57,142 nucleotides of DNA from an uncultured Bacteroidia bacterium. Its GTDB lineage: Bacteria; Bacteroidota; Bacteroidia; Bacteroidales; Prolixibacteraceae. The position numbers were made by a program, and so were the translations under genes. Shown here piece after piece: positions 36,477 through 45,681 of the stretch (within the stretch, counting starts at the first letter, position 1; the number at the start of each line of letters is the position of its first letter). The stretch spans positions 1 through 57,142 of the forward strand of contig CAIYPA010000005.1 of assembly GCA_903927965.1 (NCBI GenBank), given 5' to 3'. The notes beneath the pieces were generated by a model. It was not told where the DNA came from and made no database searches. It was given only the letters and a program-made list of their open reading frames with translations.

Positions 36477-38476
36477 ATTTTTACCATCTTTAGCATGACT
36501 ACTCCATGGTGCCTGATTTCTGTTTTGAATGACCCTTCAAATTCGCCCAAATCCTTTTGCCTCCAAACATCCCGGAGCTTCCATCTGCCATTCAACCCAA
36601 TTTTAGCAAAATCAAAAGTAAAGGGTTTGGCCATTTCGTTTCCCCACCGGAAATAGGACTGCGGCGTTTTTCCATAGTCTGCGATGTTGAATAAACCAAT
36701 AGCAAAAGAACCATCTTCCAATTGTTTAAGCCAGATTTTCACACCATTTTCTTCGGCAACCAACCGCCCGGGTTTTCCCAACGGATCCTGGTCAACTTCG
36801 ATCACTTCATCGTTGGTGAGCAGGTTCATTGTAAATTCATCCAGTTGTTCAATGGGGCAACCTATGAGTAAGGGGGCTGCCAGTAAACTGAAAATGGTCA
36901 CATGACTGTACTGTTCATCGGGGGTAAGGCGTGTAGGATGCAAATCTGTTCCGGTCGTCACATTCCCCAGGATCAGCATATCGGGATCGTTCCAATGACC
37001 GGGACCACCAAATGGAGCCCATTTGTCGGTTGTAAAGGCCGATGTGTAGAGGCTCAACCAGCTATCCCTGATGTCAGGTCCAGTCCGCCAGGCATTTGCT
37101 ACCCGGGCCCAATCTTTTGCATGGTCAAAGGGTGCCGAATTGGAAATGCTGAAAAAAATATCCCGACCCGATTTTTTCAGGGCTTGCGACATCCGCTCGG
37201 CCGAATTCAGTTCTATGCGCCAATCATATTTGAGATAGTCAACACCCCACTCTGCCATCTGACGGGCATCTTCCATTTCGAAACGGTATTTGCCCACACG
37301 GCGATAGGCCCTTTTGTTGTTTTTGACAGAATCGGGGTATTCCCCTTTTTCAAAATCGGATGAAGCTCCTGCATAGCCTGCATAACTTGAAATCCATGGA
37401 GTTGAGTAAACACCTAATTTTAAGCCTTTTGAATGTATGGTTTGGATCATCTCCTTAAACTTCGGAAATTTTTCGTTGGGCTGTAGAGCATTGAATTTCC
37501 CACCCCGTTGTCCCTGCCAGGCATCATCAATGTTGATGTAGGTCCACCCATGATTGTTCAGTCCCATTTTGACCATTGCATTTGCAGAGGCAATTACCTT
37601 TTCCTGATCGATGTTCCTTGCCCACGAATTCCATCCATTCCAACCTATCGGAGGAGTAAGGGCAATTGTATCGCCGATCACTATTTTCAACTGATTCTGA
37701 TCTTCTGCCAATGCGTTTTTTGCCAAGAGACTGGTAATATAGGTTCCTTTTTTCATAAGCTTTCCCGAAATTATTCCGGTAGATTCATCAAGGGACAACC
37801 CTATGGGTAAATTCATGGCAGAAAATCGGATTGGGCGTTCACCAGTTGCGGTAATTGTATAAAGAACAGGGTTTCCCGGAGTGGCACCTACAATTTTGGA
37901 CGAAGTGATTTTTGGTGTTTTTGTAGGCGGAGGTGTCAGGATGTACTTTTCGTCAGTATTGGGAATGTTCATTGGCACATTTCCTTCCAGCATCACAATC
38001 TTGGCATTCGCCCATTCGGAATAGGTCTTTCCATAACCTTCATCGTCCAGACTGACAGTTACAAGTAATCCCATCCTTTGGATTCCCGAAAGGTCAACAT
38101 TCACTTTTTTGGCTGCGTCACCCACTTTCATGTCACCGCTTTCAAAAAGGATTTTCTGATCGCCAAGAACATAAAATTGGACTTTCATATTCTTGTTACC
38201 CTTATCGTCAGCCCCGACCATTGCAGAAAACTGCTCTGCCTTTCCGTTCAGCAAAAACGAAAGGACACTGACCGACTGTACACCAATCCCCCTTTCAAAA
38301 TATTTCCCTGCGATAAAGATGGAATCACCAGCCTGGTTTTTCTTTTGTGAAACCGAGGGAATCCCTTCGGAAAAAGTCTTTATTTTCAGGTCATCCAACC
38401 AAATCCCCGTGGTTTTATGTGCACATCCCTCTGATATTAAAAGAATTACAATTAACAATCTGACAACTCTATCCAT
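36473..38476 (-). CDS. GH27 alpha-galactosidase-like lipoprotein with NPCBM domain, copy 2
   Basis: The product is 667 residues. A lipobox 'LISEGC' (Cys18) leads into NPCBM, Ig-like and GH27 domains in the same order as in its downstream paralogue. The nucleophile is Asp418 ('YLKYDW') and the acid/base Asp468 ('RTGPDIRDSW'). It is the first enzyme gene after susD, so it is likely the best expressed of the enzymes, subject to the hairpin at 38543-38577 between them. Two lipid-anchored GH27 enzymes suggest that the substrate carries terminal alpha-galactose or beta-L-arabinopyranose in more than one linkage or context. Whether the anchor faces the periplasm or the cell surface cannot be decided here. 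Confidence 0.95.
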   Translation of the reverse strand: MDRVVRLLIVILLISEGCAHKTTGIWLDDLKIKTFSEGIPSVSQKKNQAGDSIFIAGKYFERGIGVQSVSVLSFLLNGKAEQFSAMVGADDKGNKNMKVQFYVLGDQKILFESGDMKVGDAAKKVNVDLSGIQRMGLLVTVSLDDEGYGKTYSEWANAKIVMLEGNVPMNIPNTDEKYILTPPPTKTPKITSSKIVGATPGNPVLYTITATGERPIRFSAMNLPIGLSLDESTGIISGKLMKKGTYITSLLAKNALAEDQNQLKIVIGDTIALTPPIGWNGWNSWARNIDQEKVIASANAMVKMGLNNHGWTYINIDDAWQGQRGGKFNALQPNEKFPKFKEMIQTIHSKGLKLGVYSTPWISSYAGYAGASSDFEKGEYPDSVKNNKRAYRRVGKYRFEMEDARQMAEWGVDYLKYDWRIELNSAERMSQALKKSGRDIFFSISNSAPFDHAKDWARVANAWRTGPDIRDSWLSLYTSAFTTDKWAPFGGPGHWNDPDMLILGNVTTGTDLHPTRLTPDEQYSHVTIFSLLAAPLLIGCPIEQLDEFTMNLLTNDEVIEVDQDPLGKPGRLVAEENGVKIWLKQLEDGSFAIGLFNIADYGKTPQSYFRWGNEMAKPFTFDFAKIGLNGRWKLRDVWRQKDLGEFEGSFKTEIRHHGVVMLKMVKI

Positions 38477-38542
38477 TTTGATGTAAAAAGCTCAATTAAA
38501 ATTAGTTTGTTGGTAGAACGACATAAAATGCAACCTGATAAA

Positions 38543-38577
38543 AAAAGGGAAGTAGGAATATTTCCCACTTCCCTTTT
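38543..38577. terminator. Strong hairpin between susD and GH27 genes
   Basis: Arms 38543-38558 and 38562-38577 pair at 15 of 16 positions around a three-base loop, with A and U tracts at the base on either strand. On the transcribed (minus) strand it lies 37 bases past the susD stop and about 65 bases before the GH27 start. It could be a partial terminator or an mRNA-end stabiliser that keeps susCD mRNA more abundant than the enzyme mRNA. Confidence 0.75.
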
Positions 38578-38613
38578 AATCATTGATAAGGTTGATAAAA
38601 TTAAACGATTATC

Positions 38614-40440
38614 TTAGTAACCAGGATTTTGCGTGATTGAAGGGGCGGACCTGTCAATTTCGCTCTGTGGAATCGGACGGACGAGGCTATTGTCAGAGGG
38701 GACACCTTTTGCCTTTGTCCAGAAATTGTATTTCTTGGCCCTCTCGATCAATTTTCCTGTCCTCTTGAGGTCAAACCACCGGTTGAATTCCCCAAACAAT
38801 TCCCTTCCGCTTTCGTCCAATACCATGTCGAGGGAGATTGTTGCTGCTGTAGCCCTGTAAGAAACTGTCTCAAAAGATGTCAGGTCTTCAGGATATTTGG
38901 CACGCTGAGGATCAACTCCGGCACCCACGGCACGGTCGAGCACCTTGTTGTAATAGACTTCAGCACCACCAAGTGTTCCATTACCAGCACCTTTCAGAAT
39001 TGCCTCGGCAGCAAGCAGATAGGCTTCGGCAGAGCGGAAGAGTGCAAAGTCGAATGTGCCATACCCATCACCATAGGTAATTCCAGGCTGCCAGAATTTC
39101 CACATCGAAGGCGTTGCGGCTGTCAGACGTGAAATGGCAACACCACTGACCATCTGATCCAGATTCATAACAGCATATTTTTTGGTCCCACCTTCGTCAA
39201 TACCCTTTTGTGTAGCAGTAGCCGGTTTGTTCCATGGAGTCCAGTAAGCTACTGTATCACCAACGGCATAGCTAACCTTTAGTGAGGCATCTGTATAGCT
39301 GTAAGCGTAACCGGAAACAGCTTTGAGTGCCCATACTGCATTCACAAAGTCATGCGTATAACGGCTGTCCTTTTGTGGATCGAAGAAACGATAAGAGGCA
39401 GGCGTAGGTTGATTCTGACCAAGACTACGGTTGTAATCGCTAGTCCTTCCAGCATTTCCGACCAATTCGCCATTGCCGGGGAATATGGAATGGTAATAAT
39501 TTCCCGGTTCGCGGGTTGCTGTACTCGGATAAGGAACTTCCATCGCATTGGTCAAAGCATCAGCGTTGTACTGAATCGGAAAGACGACTTCAGTATTTTT
39601 ATCATTCTGTGCACCAGTGTATTGTATCAAAGGATTGTTTGTACGGGTTGGGAACAGCGTCTTGTATTGTGCAACAAGTGGATAGGCCGCAATGACTTTA
39701 TCCGCATAATCAAGGGCTGATTTGAAATCAGTGGCAACTCCTCCCAGACCACTTTTATAGTTCCAGCCACGTGTGAGATAAACCCGTGAAAGCAAAAACT
39801 GTGCGGCACCTTTTGTGACACGGCCATAATCGGTTGCAGTAACCGGAAGGGCGGTCTCGGCGTCTGTGAGGTCTTTCAATATTTGAGTGTAAATTGAAGC
39901 CGAAGGAACCCTGACCACTGCTTTATCGGCGGCAATCGTTTCGGTAAGTGGTATCGGAGCATCGCCCCATGTTTGTACGATATAGAAGTAACTCAAAGCC
40001 CTGATAAATTTGGCTTCTGCAACTCGGGCTGCCTTTTTCGCGGGATCTACATAAGTTATGGCATCTGCCCGGCCAATCGCTGCATTTGTACGGCCGATAT
40101 TGCGGTAAAGGATGTCCCAGAATGCCTGAACTTCACCAGCGGAAGAGTTGAAACGAATGTCATACTGGTCAAGATAAGGACCATCGCCAACAACCTTTAA
40201 GTTCCAGTTTCCTGCCTGGAAAAGGTCTGTCCCGGGCAAAACAAGTGCATAATTCAGAATATAGTCACGCAAAAGTGGATAGCAAGACTTGACCAAATCC
40301 TCATAACCTGCCTCATTGACGACATAAGAATCGGTCGTTATATTTGAAATTGATTCTTCCTTTAAGAAATCCTTACATGCTGTACCCATGAAAACCAGCA
40401 GTATAAACAGGACGAAATTCTGTATGTTGTATTTTTTCAT
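38614..40440 (-). CDS. SusD-like surface glycan-binding lipoprotein
   Basis: Taken from the Met at 40440, the product is 608 residues and has a normal lipoprotein signal ('FMGTAC', Cys22) followed by 'KDFLKEES'; the frame also extends 21 bases upstream. It has the RagB/SusD layout: TPR-like helices ('RVAEAKFIRALSYFYIVQTWGD', 'GAAQFLLSRVYLTRGWN') and a C-terminal 'LDESGRELFGEFNRWFDLKRTGKL' followed by 'PIPQSEIDRSAP'. These are the classical SusD end motifs. It forms the lid of the SusC porin at the cell surface and captures the oligosaccharide. It follows susC with a 33-bp gap and precedes the terminator-like hairpin. Confidence 0.96.
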   Translation of the reverse strand: MKKYNIQNFVLFILLVFMGTACKDFLKEESISNITTDSYVVNEAGYEDLVKSCYPLLRDYILNYALVLPGTDLFQAGNWNLKVVGDGPYLDQYDIRFNSSAGEVQAFWDILYRNIGRTNAAIGRADAITYVDPAKKAARVAEAKFIRALSYFYIVQTWGDAPIPLTETIAADKAVVRVPSASIYTQILKDLTDAETALPVTATDYGRVTKGAAQFLLSRVYLTRGWNYKSGLGGVATDFKSALDYADKVIAAYPLVAQYKTLFPTRTNNPLIQYTGAQNDKNTEVVFPIQYNADALTNAMEVPYPSTATREPGNYYHSIFPGNGELVGNAGRTSDYNRSLGQNQPTPASYRFFDPQKDSRYTHDFVNAVWALKAVSGYAYSYTDASLKVSYAVGDTVAYWTPWNKPATATQKGIDEGGTKKYAVMNLDQMVSGVAISRLTAATPSMWKFWQPGITYGDGYGTFDFALFRSAEAYLLAAEAILKGAGNGTLGGAEVYYNKVLDRAVGAGVDPQRAKYPEDLTSFETVSYRATAATISLDMVLDESGRELFGEFNRWFDLKRTGKLIERAKKYNFWTKAKGVPSDNSLVRPIPQSEIDRSAPSITQNPGY

Positions 40441-40473
40441 TGTAGTAATATTTTTATACATTGTTATTCAAAA

Positions 40474-43400
40474 TCAGAAAGATGCACTAATTCCAAAGAT
40501 ATAGGTTGCATTGGGGACGTCGTCCTGGTAAGTCCCGGAGTTGAATTCCGGATCCATCCAGATGTTTTTCTCCTTTGTGAATACCTTTGGATTATTTGCC
40601 TGAAGGTACAATCTCAGATTGCTGAATTTCATACGGTCGAGCACCGATTTTGGAACATTGTAACCCAATGTAATGTTGGAGATCCTCCAGAAACTAGCAT
40701 CCTTGTACTGAATGGCTTGTCTGTATGGATTTGCCTGCCAGGTCCCGAAATAATCATTGGTCGGATTGGTGGTCGTCCAATAATTGAGGTTCAGGTGATT
40801 GTAGCGGTTGCTACCAATTTCGCCCATTGTTCCCGACAACATTGAATTTTGGAACTGGACACCCTGACGGGTATAAACAAAACAGGTCAGTTCCCAATTT
40901 TTATAGGTCACTGTATTGTTGATACCGGCCATCCATTTTGGCAATTGGTTGCCCAATATAACCCGGTCGTCAATTCCTGTTGAAGAGGAGATCTTACCAT
41001 CATTGTTTTGATCCACAACCTTTACCGAACCCGGTACCTGACCGTAGACAGCTGCCTGGGTTGCTTCACTGGTTTGCCAGATACCTGCATATTGGTAATA
41101 ATAATTTGACCTTAATGGATAACCGACAAAGAGGCTGTTGGCGATATCCTGGGTTACAGTACCTCCGTAAAGTTCCATTACCTCGTTATGGTTTTTGGAG
41201 AAATTGATCGAAGTAGTCCATTTAAAATCCTTCTTCTGGATATTGACCGTATTCAGGGTGACTTCCACACCCCTGTTCAGCAGTTTCCCAACATTGGCTG
41301 TAACGGAGCCATATCCCAACGAGGTTGGTATTGCGACATTCTGGATCAGGTCGTTGGTTTTTTTGTTGTAAACTTCCACATCGGCAATGATCCTGTTTTT
41401 AAGGAAACCCATGTTTAATCCAAAATTGTACTCTGCACTATTTTCCCACTTCAGATTGGAGTTCCCAATGTTCCTGGGGGCATAGCCATAAGCGGCAACT
41501 CCGCCGAAATCATAGGCTGTCTTGTTCAGATAAGCCTGTGTACTGTAAGGTGCCACAACGTCGTTTCCAACTTCACCATAGCTTGCACGTAATTTCAGAT
41601 CTGAAAAGACGTTCAGTTTTTTGATCACAGGCTCCTCAATGGCACGCCATGCCAAAGCAACTGATGGGAAGAAGGCCCATTTGTTTCCCTCGGCCAATAC
41701 GGAAGATCCGTCATATCGTCCAGTCAATGTCAGGAGATATCTTTCGTTGAAACTATAGTTGAACCTTCCCATATACGACATGATTGTACGTTCAACCAAG
41801 CTACTGGTGACCCCGTTGATAATCGCCCCTGTATTTAAAGCATACCAGTCGGAATTGTAAGATAAGTTTTCAACCTGAGTTCCGGAAGTTTCAAACCGCT
41901 CTGCCAATGCACTCTGTGCAACAGTCACGTTCAGATTGTGCAAACCTGTGGTCAACTTGTAATTCAATACATTGTCCCATGTATAGGAACCATTGAAATT
42001 GAAAGCATTCTTTGCAGCTGGCAATTTATTGAGACGTCCTTTTGAATCAGCCCCCTGGAAAACGCCCTGACGGCTGTTGAAAACGGAAGCGGATAAAGAA
42101 GATTTGAATGATAACCCCTTTAAGGGTGTAAGCTCGATATAGCCATTCCCCAAAAAGCTGGATACCCGTGTTTCGTCCTTGTAATTGCTGGCCCTTACTT
42201 CCAGGATCGGGTTCTGAACCTGAGTATCTTTGATTCCCATCCAGAAAGCGTATCCGTCAACATTTTTATCGTTGGTTTCGGTTGGATTGGTCAGGTCGGC
42301 ATACAAGATAGTCCCCAGTGGCCTGGCCCTGTAAGCACTACGCAAAGTTTCGTTCGATCCCAGGTTCTGGATACTGTAGGTGTAGTAAGTCGTAAACCCA
42401 ACTTTTACAACACCGTTTAATTTACTGTCAACCGATCCTTTTAAGTTATAGCGGTTGTAACCCGTATTGAGCAGGTTCCCTTTTTCGTTCAGATAACCTG
42501 CTGAAAAATAATGGGTCGTATTTTCATTTCCACCCGATAGCGCAACAACATGACTGGTCTGTAGAGACGGGGCGGTAACTTCGTTTACCCAATTTACGGT
42601 ATGGCCCGAATCTGCATTGGCCTGTTCCGCGGTGGTCCAGATAATCTGGGCAGTGGGATTTTCGGCTTTTACAACATCATTGTAAGCATGGTAAAATTCG
42701 GGACCCGTCATCAGGTCGGGCAAATTGGTTGGAACTTTTATCCCAACATATCCTTCGTAGGTTACCTTGGTTTTTCCAGCAGCTCCTTTTTTGGTTGTGA
42801 TAATGATTACACCATTTGCGCCACGTGCACCATAAATAGCAGCAGAAGAAGCGTCTTTTAAAACATCCATCGTTGCAATATCGCTCGGATTCAGGGTATT
42901 CAGTTTGCCTCCCATTACCCCGTCGATCACAACAAGGGGCTCGCTGCTGAAACTGATGGAGTGGACACCGCGGATATCGATCGTGTAATCGGAACCCGGC
43001 CGGGAATTTACTTTATTGACATTCACACCTGCCAACTGACCCTGGAGTGCTTTAGCAGGCTGTATAGGATTTGAACGAACGATGGCTTCAGCTTTAACCG
43101 AACCAACCGCACCGGTTACGTCCCTCTTTTTGGCAGTACCATATCCAATCGCTACAACTTCCTCAATTCCAATGGTTTCATCTTCCAATACCACATTGAT
43201 CGTTGATTGTGTCCCAACTTTAACCTCTATGGATTTCATTCCCACAAACGAAAATTGCAATGTTGCATTTTCAGGAACATTGGCCAGGTTGTAATTCCCA
43301 TTGATATCGGTAATAATCCCCGTTGTGGTACCCTTAATAACCACAGAGACACCCGGTAGTGAACCACCGTTTGCATCACTGACTTTGCCTGTTATCTTTT

Positions 43401-43794
43401 TCCCCTGCTGTTCCGAAACAAAGGGCTCCATCTCCTTATTGTCGTAAAGTGCGATCTGACGGCCAAGTACCTTGTATTTCACTGAGGTATTTGCCAGTAC
43501 ATTGTCCAGGATTTCGGTAATCGTTTTTTGCGAAACATCAACAGAAACAGCTTTGTTGACGTCAACCTTTTCGTTGTAAAAAAACTTGAATTCACTTTTT
43601 TCCTCAATGGCCCGAAGCACATTAAGCAACGTAGAGTTGTTCTCTGTCAGATTCAACTTAGTGGACTGCGAATAGGATTCGGCTGATAAACCACTTAATA
43701 TTGAGATCGTTACAATAATTATTGTCAGTTTCATTTTTCTAAAAAATTGATAAAATAATGGCTTATTGCCATAATTGCCCAGCAATTTATTCAT
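40474..43794 (-). CDS. SusC-like TonB-dependent transducer with STN domain
   Basis: The product is 1106 residues. After the signal sequence (about 20-43) comes an STN (secretin/TonB N-terminal) domain (about 50-120), a carboxypeptidase-regulatory-like domain ('GKVSDANGGSLPGVSVVIKG'), a plug ('ALQGQLAGVNV', 'ATMDVLKDASSAAIYGARGA') and a beta-barrel ending in Phe ('FGISASF'). SusC proteins import oligosaccharides across the outer membrane with SusD. The STN domain is the feature of transducers that signal through a FecR anti-sigma factor, and sigma and FecR genes lie immediately upstream in the same direction. This argues for ligand-induced control of the operon by transport itself rather than by a hybrid two-component system. 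Confidence 0.96.
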   Translation of the reverse strand: MNKLLGNYGNKPLFYQFFRKMKLTIIIVTISILSGLSAESYSQSTKLNLTENNSTLLNVLRAIEEKSEFKFFYNEKVDVNKAVSVDVSQKTITEILDNVLANTSVKYKVLGRQIALYDNKEMEPFVSEQQGKKITGKVSDANGGSLPGVSVVIKGTTTGIITDINGNYNLANVPENATLQFSFVGMKSIEVKVGTQSTINVVLEDETIGIEEVVAIGYGTAKKRDVTGAVGSVKAEAIVRSNPIQPAKALQGQLAGVNVNKVNSRPGSDYTIDIRGVHSISFSSEPLVVIDGVMGGKLNTLNPSDIATMDVLKDASSAAIYGARGANGVIIITTKKGAAGKTKVTYEGYVGIKVPTNLPDLMTGPEFYHAYNDVVKAENPTAQIIWTTAEQANADSGHTVNWVNEVTAPSLQTSHVVALSGGNENTTHYFSAGYLNEKGNLLNTGYNRYNLKGSVDSKLNGVVKVGFTTYYTYSIQNLGSNETLRSAYRARPLGTILYADLTNPTETNDKNVDGYAFWMGIKDTQVQNPILEVRASNYKDETRVSSFLGNGYIELTPLKGLSFKSSLSASVFNSRQGVFQGADSKGRLNKLPAAKNAFNFNGSYTWDNVLNYKLTTGLHNLNVTVAQSALAERFETSGTQVENLSYNSDWYALNTGAIINGVTSSLVERTIMSYMGRFNYSFNERYLLTLTGRYDGSSVLAEGNKWAFFPSVALAWRAIEEPVIKKLNVFSDLKLRASYGEVGNDVVAPYSTQAYLNKTAYDFGGVAAYGYAPRNIGNSNLKWENSAEYNFGLNMGFLKNRIIADVEVYNKKTNDLIQNVAIPTSLGYGSVTANVGKLLNRGVEVTLNTVNIQKKDFKWTTSINFSKNHNEVMELYGGTVTQDIANSLFVGYPLRSNYYYQYAGIWQTSEATQAAVYGQVPGSVKVVDQNNDGKISSSTGIDDRVILGNQLPKWMAGINNTVTYKNWELTCFVYTRQGVQFQNSMLSGTMGEIGSNRYNHLNLNYWTTTNPTNDYFGTWQANPYRQAIQYKDASFWRISNITLGYNVPKSVLDRMKFSNLRLYLQANNPKVFTKEKNIWMDPEFNSGTYQDDVPNATYIFGISASF

Positions 43795-43956
43795 AACTTT
43801 GTAATTGGTTTTAAATAATTTTTTGTTTTTAAATCAAATCAGTTTTAAGGGTGGGAACGGCCATTTCCACCTTTATTTTTTTTGAGGCGTTCGTTTGTTT
43901 TTATCCATATCTTAAGTTTTTAGTTTATAATTCATTAATTGCAATATATCATTTGT
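43795..43956. other. FecR-susC spacer, probable sigma-dependent promoter region
   Basis: The 162-bp AT-rich gap is the natural site for the promoter recognised by the adjacent ECF sigma factor. I cannot recognise its sequence: no primary-sigma TAnnTTTG box is present on the minus strand, which is at least consistent with control by the alternative sigma. Confidence 0.35.
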
Positions 43957-44934
43957 TTATCTACCATTTATGATCAACACCCTGGTGCGTTTGTCAAATG
44001 TGTGATTGATGGGTGTGGTTGTGTTAATCAATTCCAGGACTTCCCCAAAAGTTTCCATTTCAATCGTTCCGGTATAGCCTAATTTTTTAAGTTTTTCACC
44101 CCGCAACTCGATTTTGACATTGTACCATCGTTCCAATTCCCTTGCTACATTTTTAAATGGTTCATTTACAAATATCAGTTTTCCCTCTTTCCAGGAGGTA
44201 AAAAGCCCGGTATTCACATCTTTCAAAATAAATCCATCACTTGAAGAGGTGAGGATAGATTGCTGTCCGGGTTTTAACGTTGCCGATTGATTTTTAATGC
44301 CTTCGATCTTTACAGACCCCTCAACGAGGGTCGTCTCAAAATTCTCGTTTCCATAAGCTTTTACATCAAAGGAAGTTCCCATGACATTGATAGAGCCATA
44401 ACCAGTTTTTACGACAAACGGTTTACCGTCCTTTGTTACTTTAAAGTAAGCCTGTCCCTGAAGTTCGACACTACGGATTTCACCATATTGTTGGGGAAAT
44501 GAGATTGTTGAGCCAGAATTTAACCAAACCTCCGATCCATCGGGAAGGGTAAAATTGGTCCTTGCCCCAAACGGTGTACTGATCTTCTGGATAACTGATG
44601 CAATTGGTTTTATTGTTGAATTACTGTAAAATGCAATTGATGAAATAGTTAATCCAACAATTAAAACAGCCGCCACGCTAAGCCAGATTTGATATTGTCT
44701 TAAACGTTTGGTTACAAAAGCGGAGTCTTCCAATGCGATGCGGTGGTGGATCTGGTCAAGAAGCGGGTCATTCTCTTTGTTTTCACCCTCAGATTGAAGG
44801 ATGTCGTTCCAATGCTCAAGAATGTCATGTTCAACTATATCCTTCTCAACGGTTGTATCAAAAGAATCCGTGACCCCGGCAAATTCCTGCGGGGTGCATG
44901 TTCCGTTCAAATATTTCCTGAATTGTTTTTCCAT
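43957..44934 (-). CDS. FecR-family anti-sigma factor
   Basis: From the Met at 44934 the product is 325 residues ('MEKQFRKYLNGTCTPQEFAG'); the longer frame adds 15 unlikely residues. A cytoplasmic N-terminal part (about 1-85) binds the sigma factor. A membrane helix follows ('IWLSVAAVLIVGLTISSIAF'), then a periplasmic FecR domain ('TNFTLPDGSEVWLNSGSTI', 'GSVKI') and a C-terminal DUF4974-type STN-like domain ('NEPFKNVARELERWYNVKIE'). It keeps the ECF sigma inactive until the STN domain of SusC reports an incoming substrate. It lies between sigma (65-bp gap) and susC. Confidence 0.95.
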   Translation of the reverse strand: MEKQFRKYLNGTCTPQEFAGVTDSFDTTVEKDIVEHDILEHWNDILQSEGENKENDPLLDQIHHRIALEDSAFVTKRLRQYQIWLSVAAVLIVGLTISSIAFYSNSTIKPIASVIQKISTPFGARTNFTLPDGSEVWLNSGSTISFPQQYGEIRSVELQGQAYFKVTKDGKPFVVKTGYGSINVMGTSFDVKAYGNENFETTLVEGSVKIEGIKNQSATLKPGQQSILTSSSDGFILKDVNTGLFTSWKEGKLIFVNEPFKNVARELERWYNVKIELRGEKLKKLGYTGTIEMETFGEVLELINTTTPINHTFDKRTRVLIINGR

Positions 44935-44999
44935 CGTTTGTTGGTAATACACCAAAATGGAAAGTATCCCCTGCTTCAAAAGCCAAAAAAAACAAAATA

Positions 45000-45596
45000 T
45001 TATAAAAAAAGGTAAAAATAGAGAAGCGACAGTATGCCAAGATCATTCAATGAAAGCTTTATATGCTTGATTGAATGGGTAATATGGTCTTCAACAGTTT
45101 TTTCGGAAATACCAAGTTGATGGGCAATTTCTTTATTGGGGAGTCCTTCTGTCCGGCTCAGTTTAAAGACGATTTGCCTTTTTTCCGGCAGTGTTTCGAC
45201 AATCTTGTCGATCGCAGACTTGATTTCTTCAAATTCGAGGGTATTTTGTGTTTGATACTCTTCTGCAACCGAACGAAGGTACATTTCATCCCTAAAAGAC
45301 TGGTTCTTAAGGTTTGCCCTGATCAGGTTCAGGACTTCATTCTTTGTGATGGTAAAAATGTAGGCGTTAAAAGTCTCCGGGTTGTTGATTTTTTGCCTGT
45401 TAAGCCAAATCTTGACAAAAACATCCTGAAGAATGTCATCAATGCCATTCTCAATTTTGAGGATTGATTTCGAAAAATGGTACAAACGATTGTAATAGCA
45501 ATTAAAAAGCTCATCCACAGCAAATTTATCGTCAGATTTCAGTCTGCGAATAATTTCTTCTGGATCTCCGTTATTGAATGGTTTGCTATTTCCCAT
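45000..45596 (-). CDS. ECF-type RNA polymerase sigma-70 factor
   Basis: The product is 198 residues. Region 2 ('FNCYYNRLYHFSKSIL', 'DDILQDVFVKIWLNRQ') and region 4 ('LPEKRQIVFKLSRTEGLPNK', 'IAHQLGISEKTVEDHITHSI') are complete, with no other domains. It belongs to the Bacteroidetes-expanded ECF group that pairs with FecR and STN-type SusC. It would direct RNA polymerase to the susC promoter when released from FecR. A primary-type promoter is seen just upstream (45649-45679), so the sigma/FecR pair is likely made at a basal level to sense the substrate. Confidence 0.96.
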   Translation of the reverse strand: MGNSKPFNNGDPEEIIRRLKSDDKFAVDELFNCYYNRLYHFSKSILKIENGIDDILQDVFVKIWLNRQKINNPETFNAYIFTITKNEVLNLIRANLKNQSFRDEMYLRSVAEEYQTQNTLEFEEIKSAIDKIVETLPEKRQIVFKLSRTEGLPNKEIAHQLGISEKTVEDHITHSIKHIKLSLNDLGILSLLYFYLFL

Positions 45597-45648
45597 AATG
45601 TGAAAGTAAACCGGATATCAGCTATTCATAGGTTCCGGATCATTGTAC

Positions 45649-45679
45649 CAAAAATAATTGAATTTTCAGATTATCACAA
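45649..45679 (-). promoter_or_regulatory. Promoter for the ECF sigma gene
   Basis: Read on the minus strand, TTG (45677-45679) is followed after 20 bases by TATTTTTG (45649-45656), which fits the Bacteroidetes TTTG-N20-TAnnTTTG form. The start point would lie near 45642 and the leader is about 45 bases. The -33 element abuts the stop codon of the Rpn gene at 45682. Confidence 0.5.
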
Positions 45680-45681
45680 TA

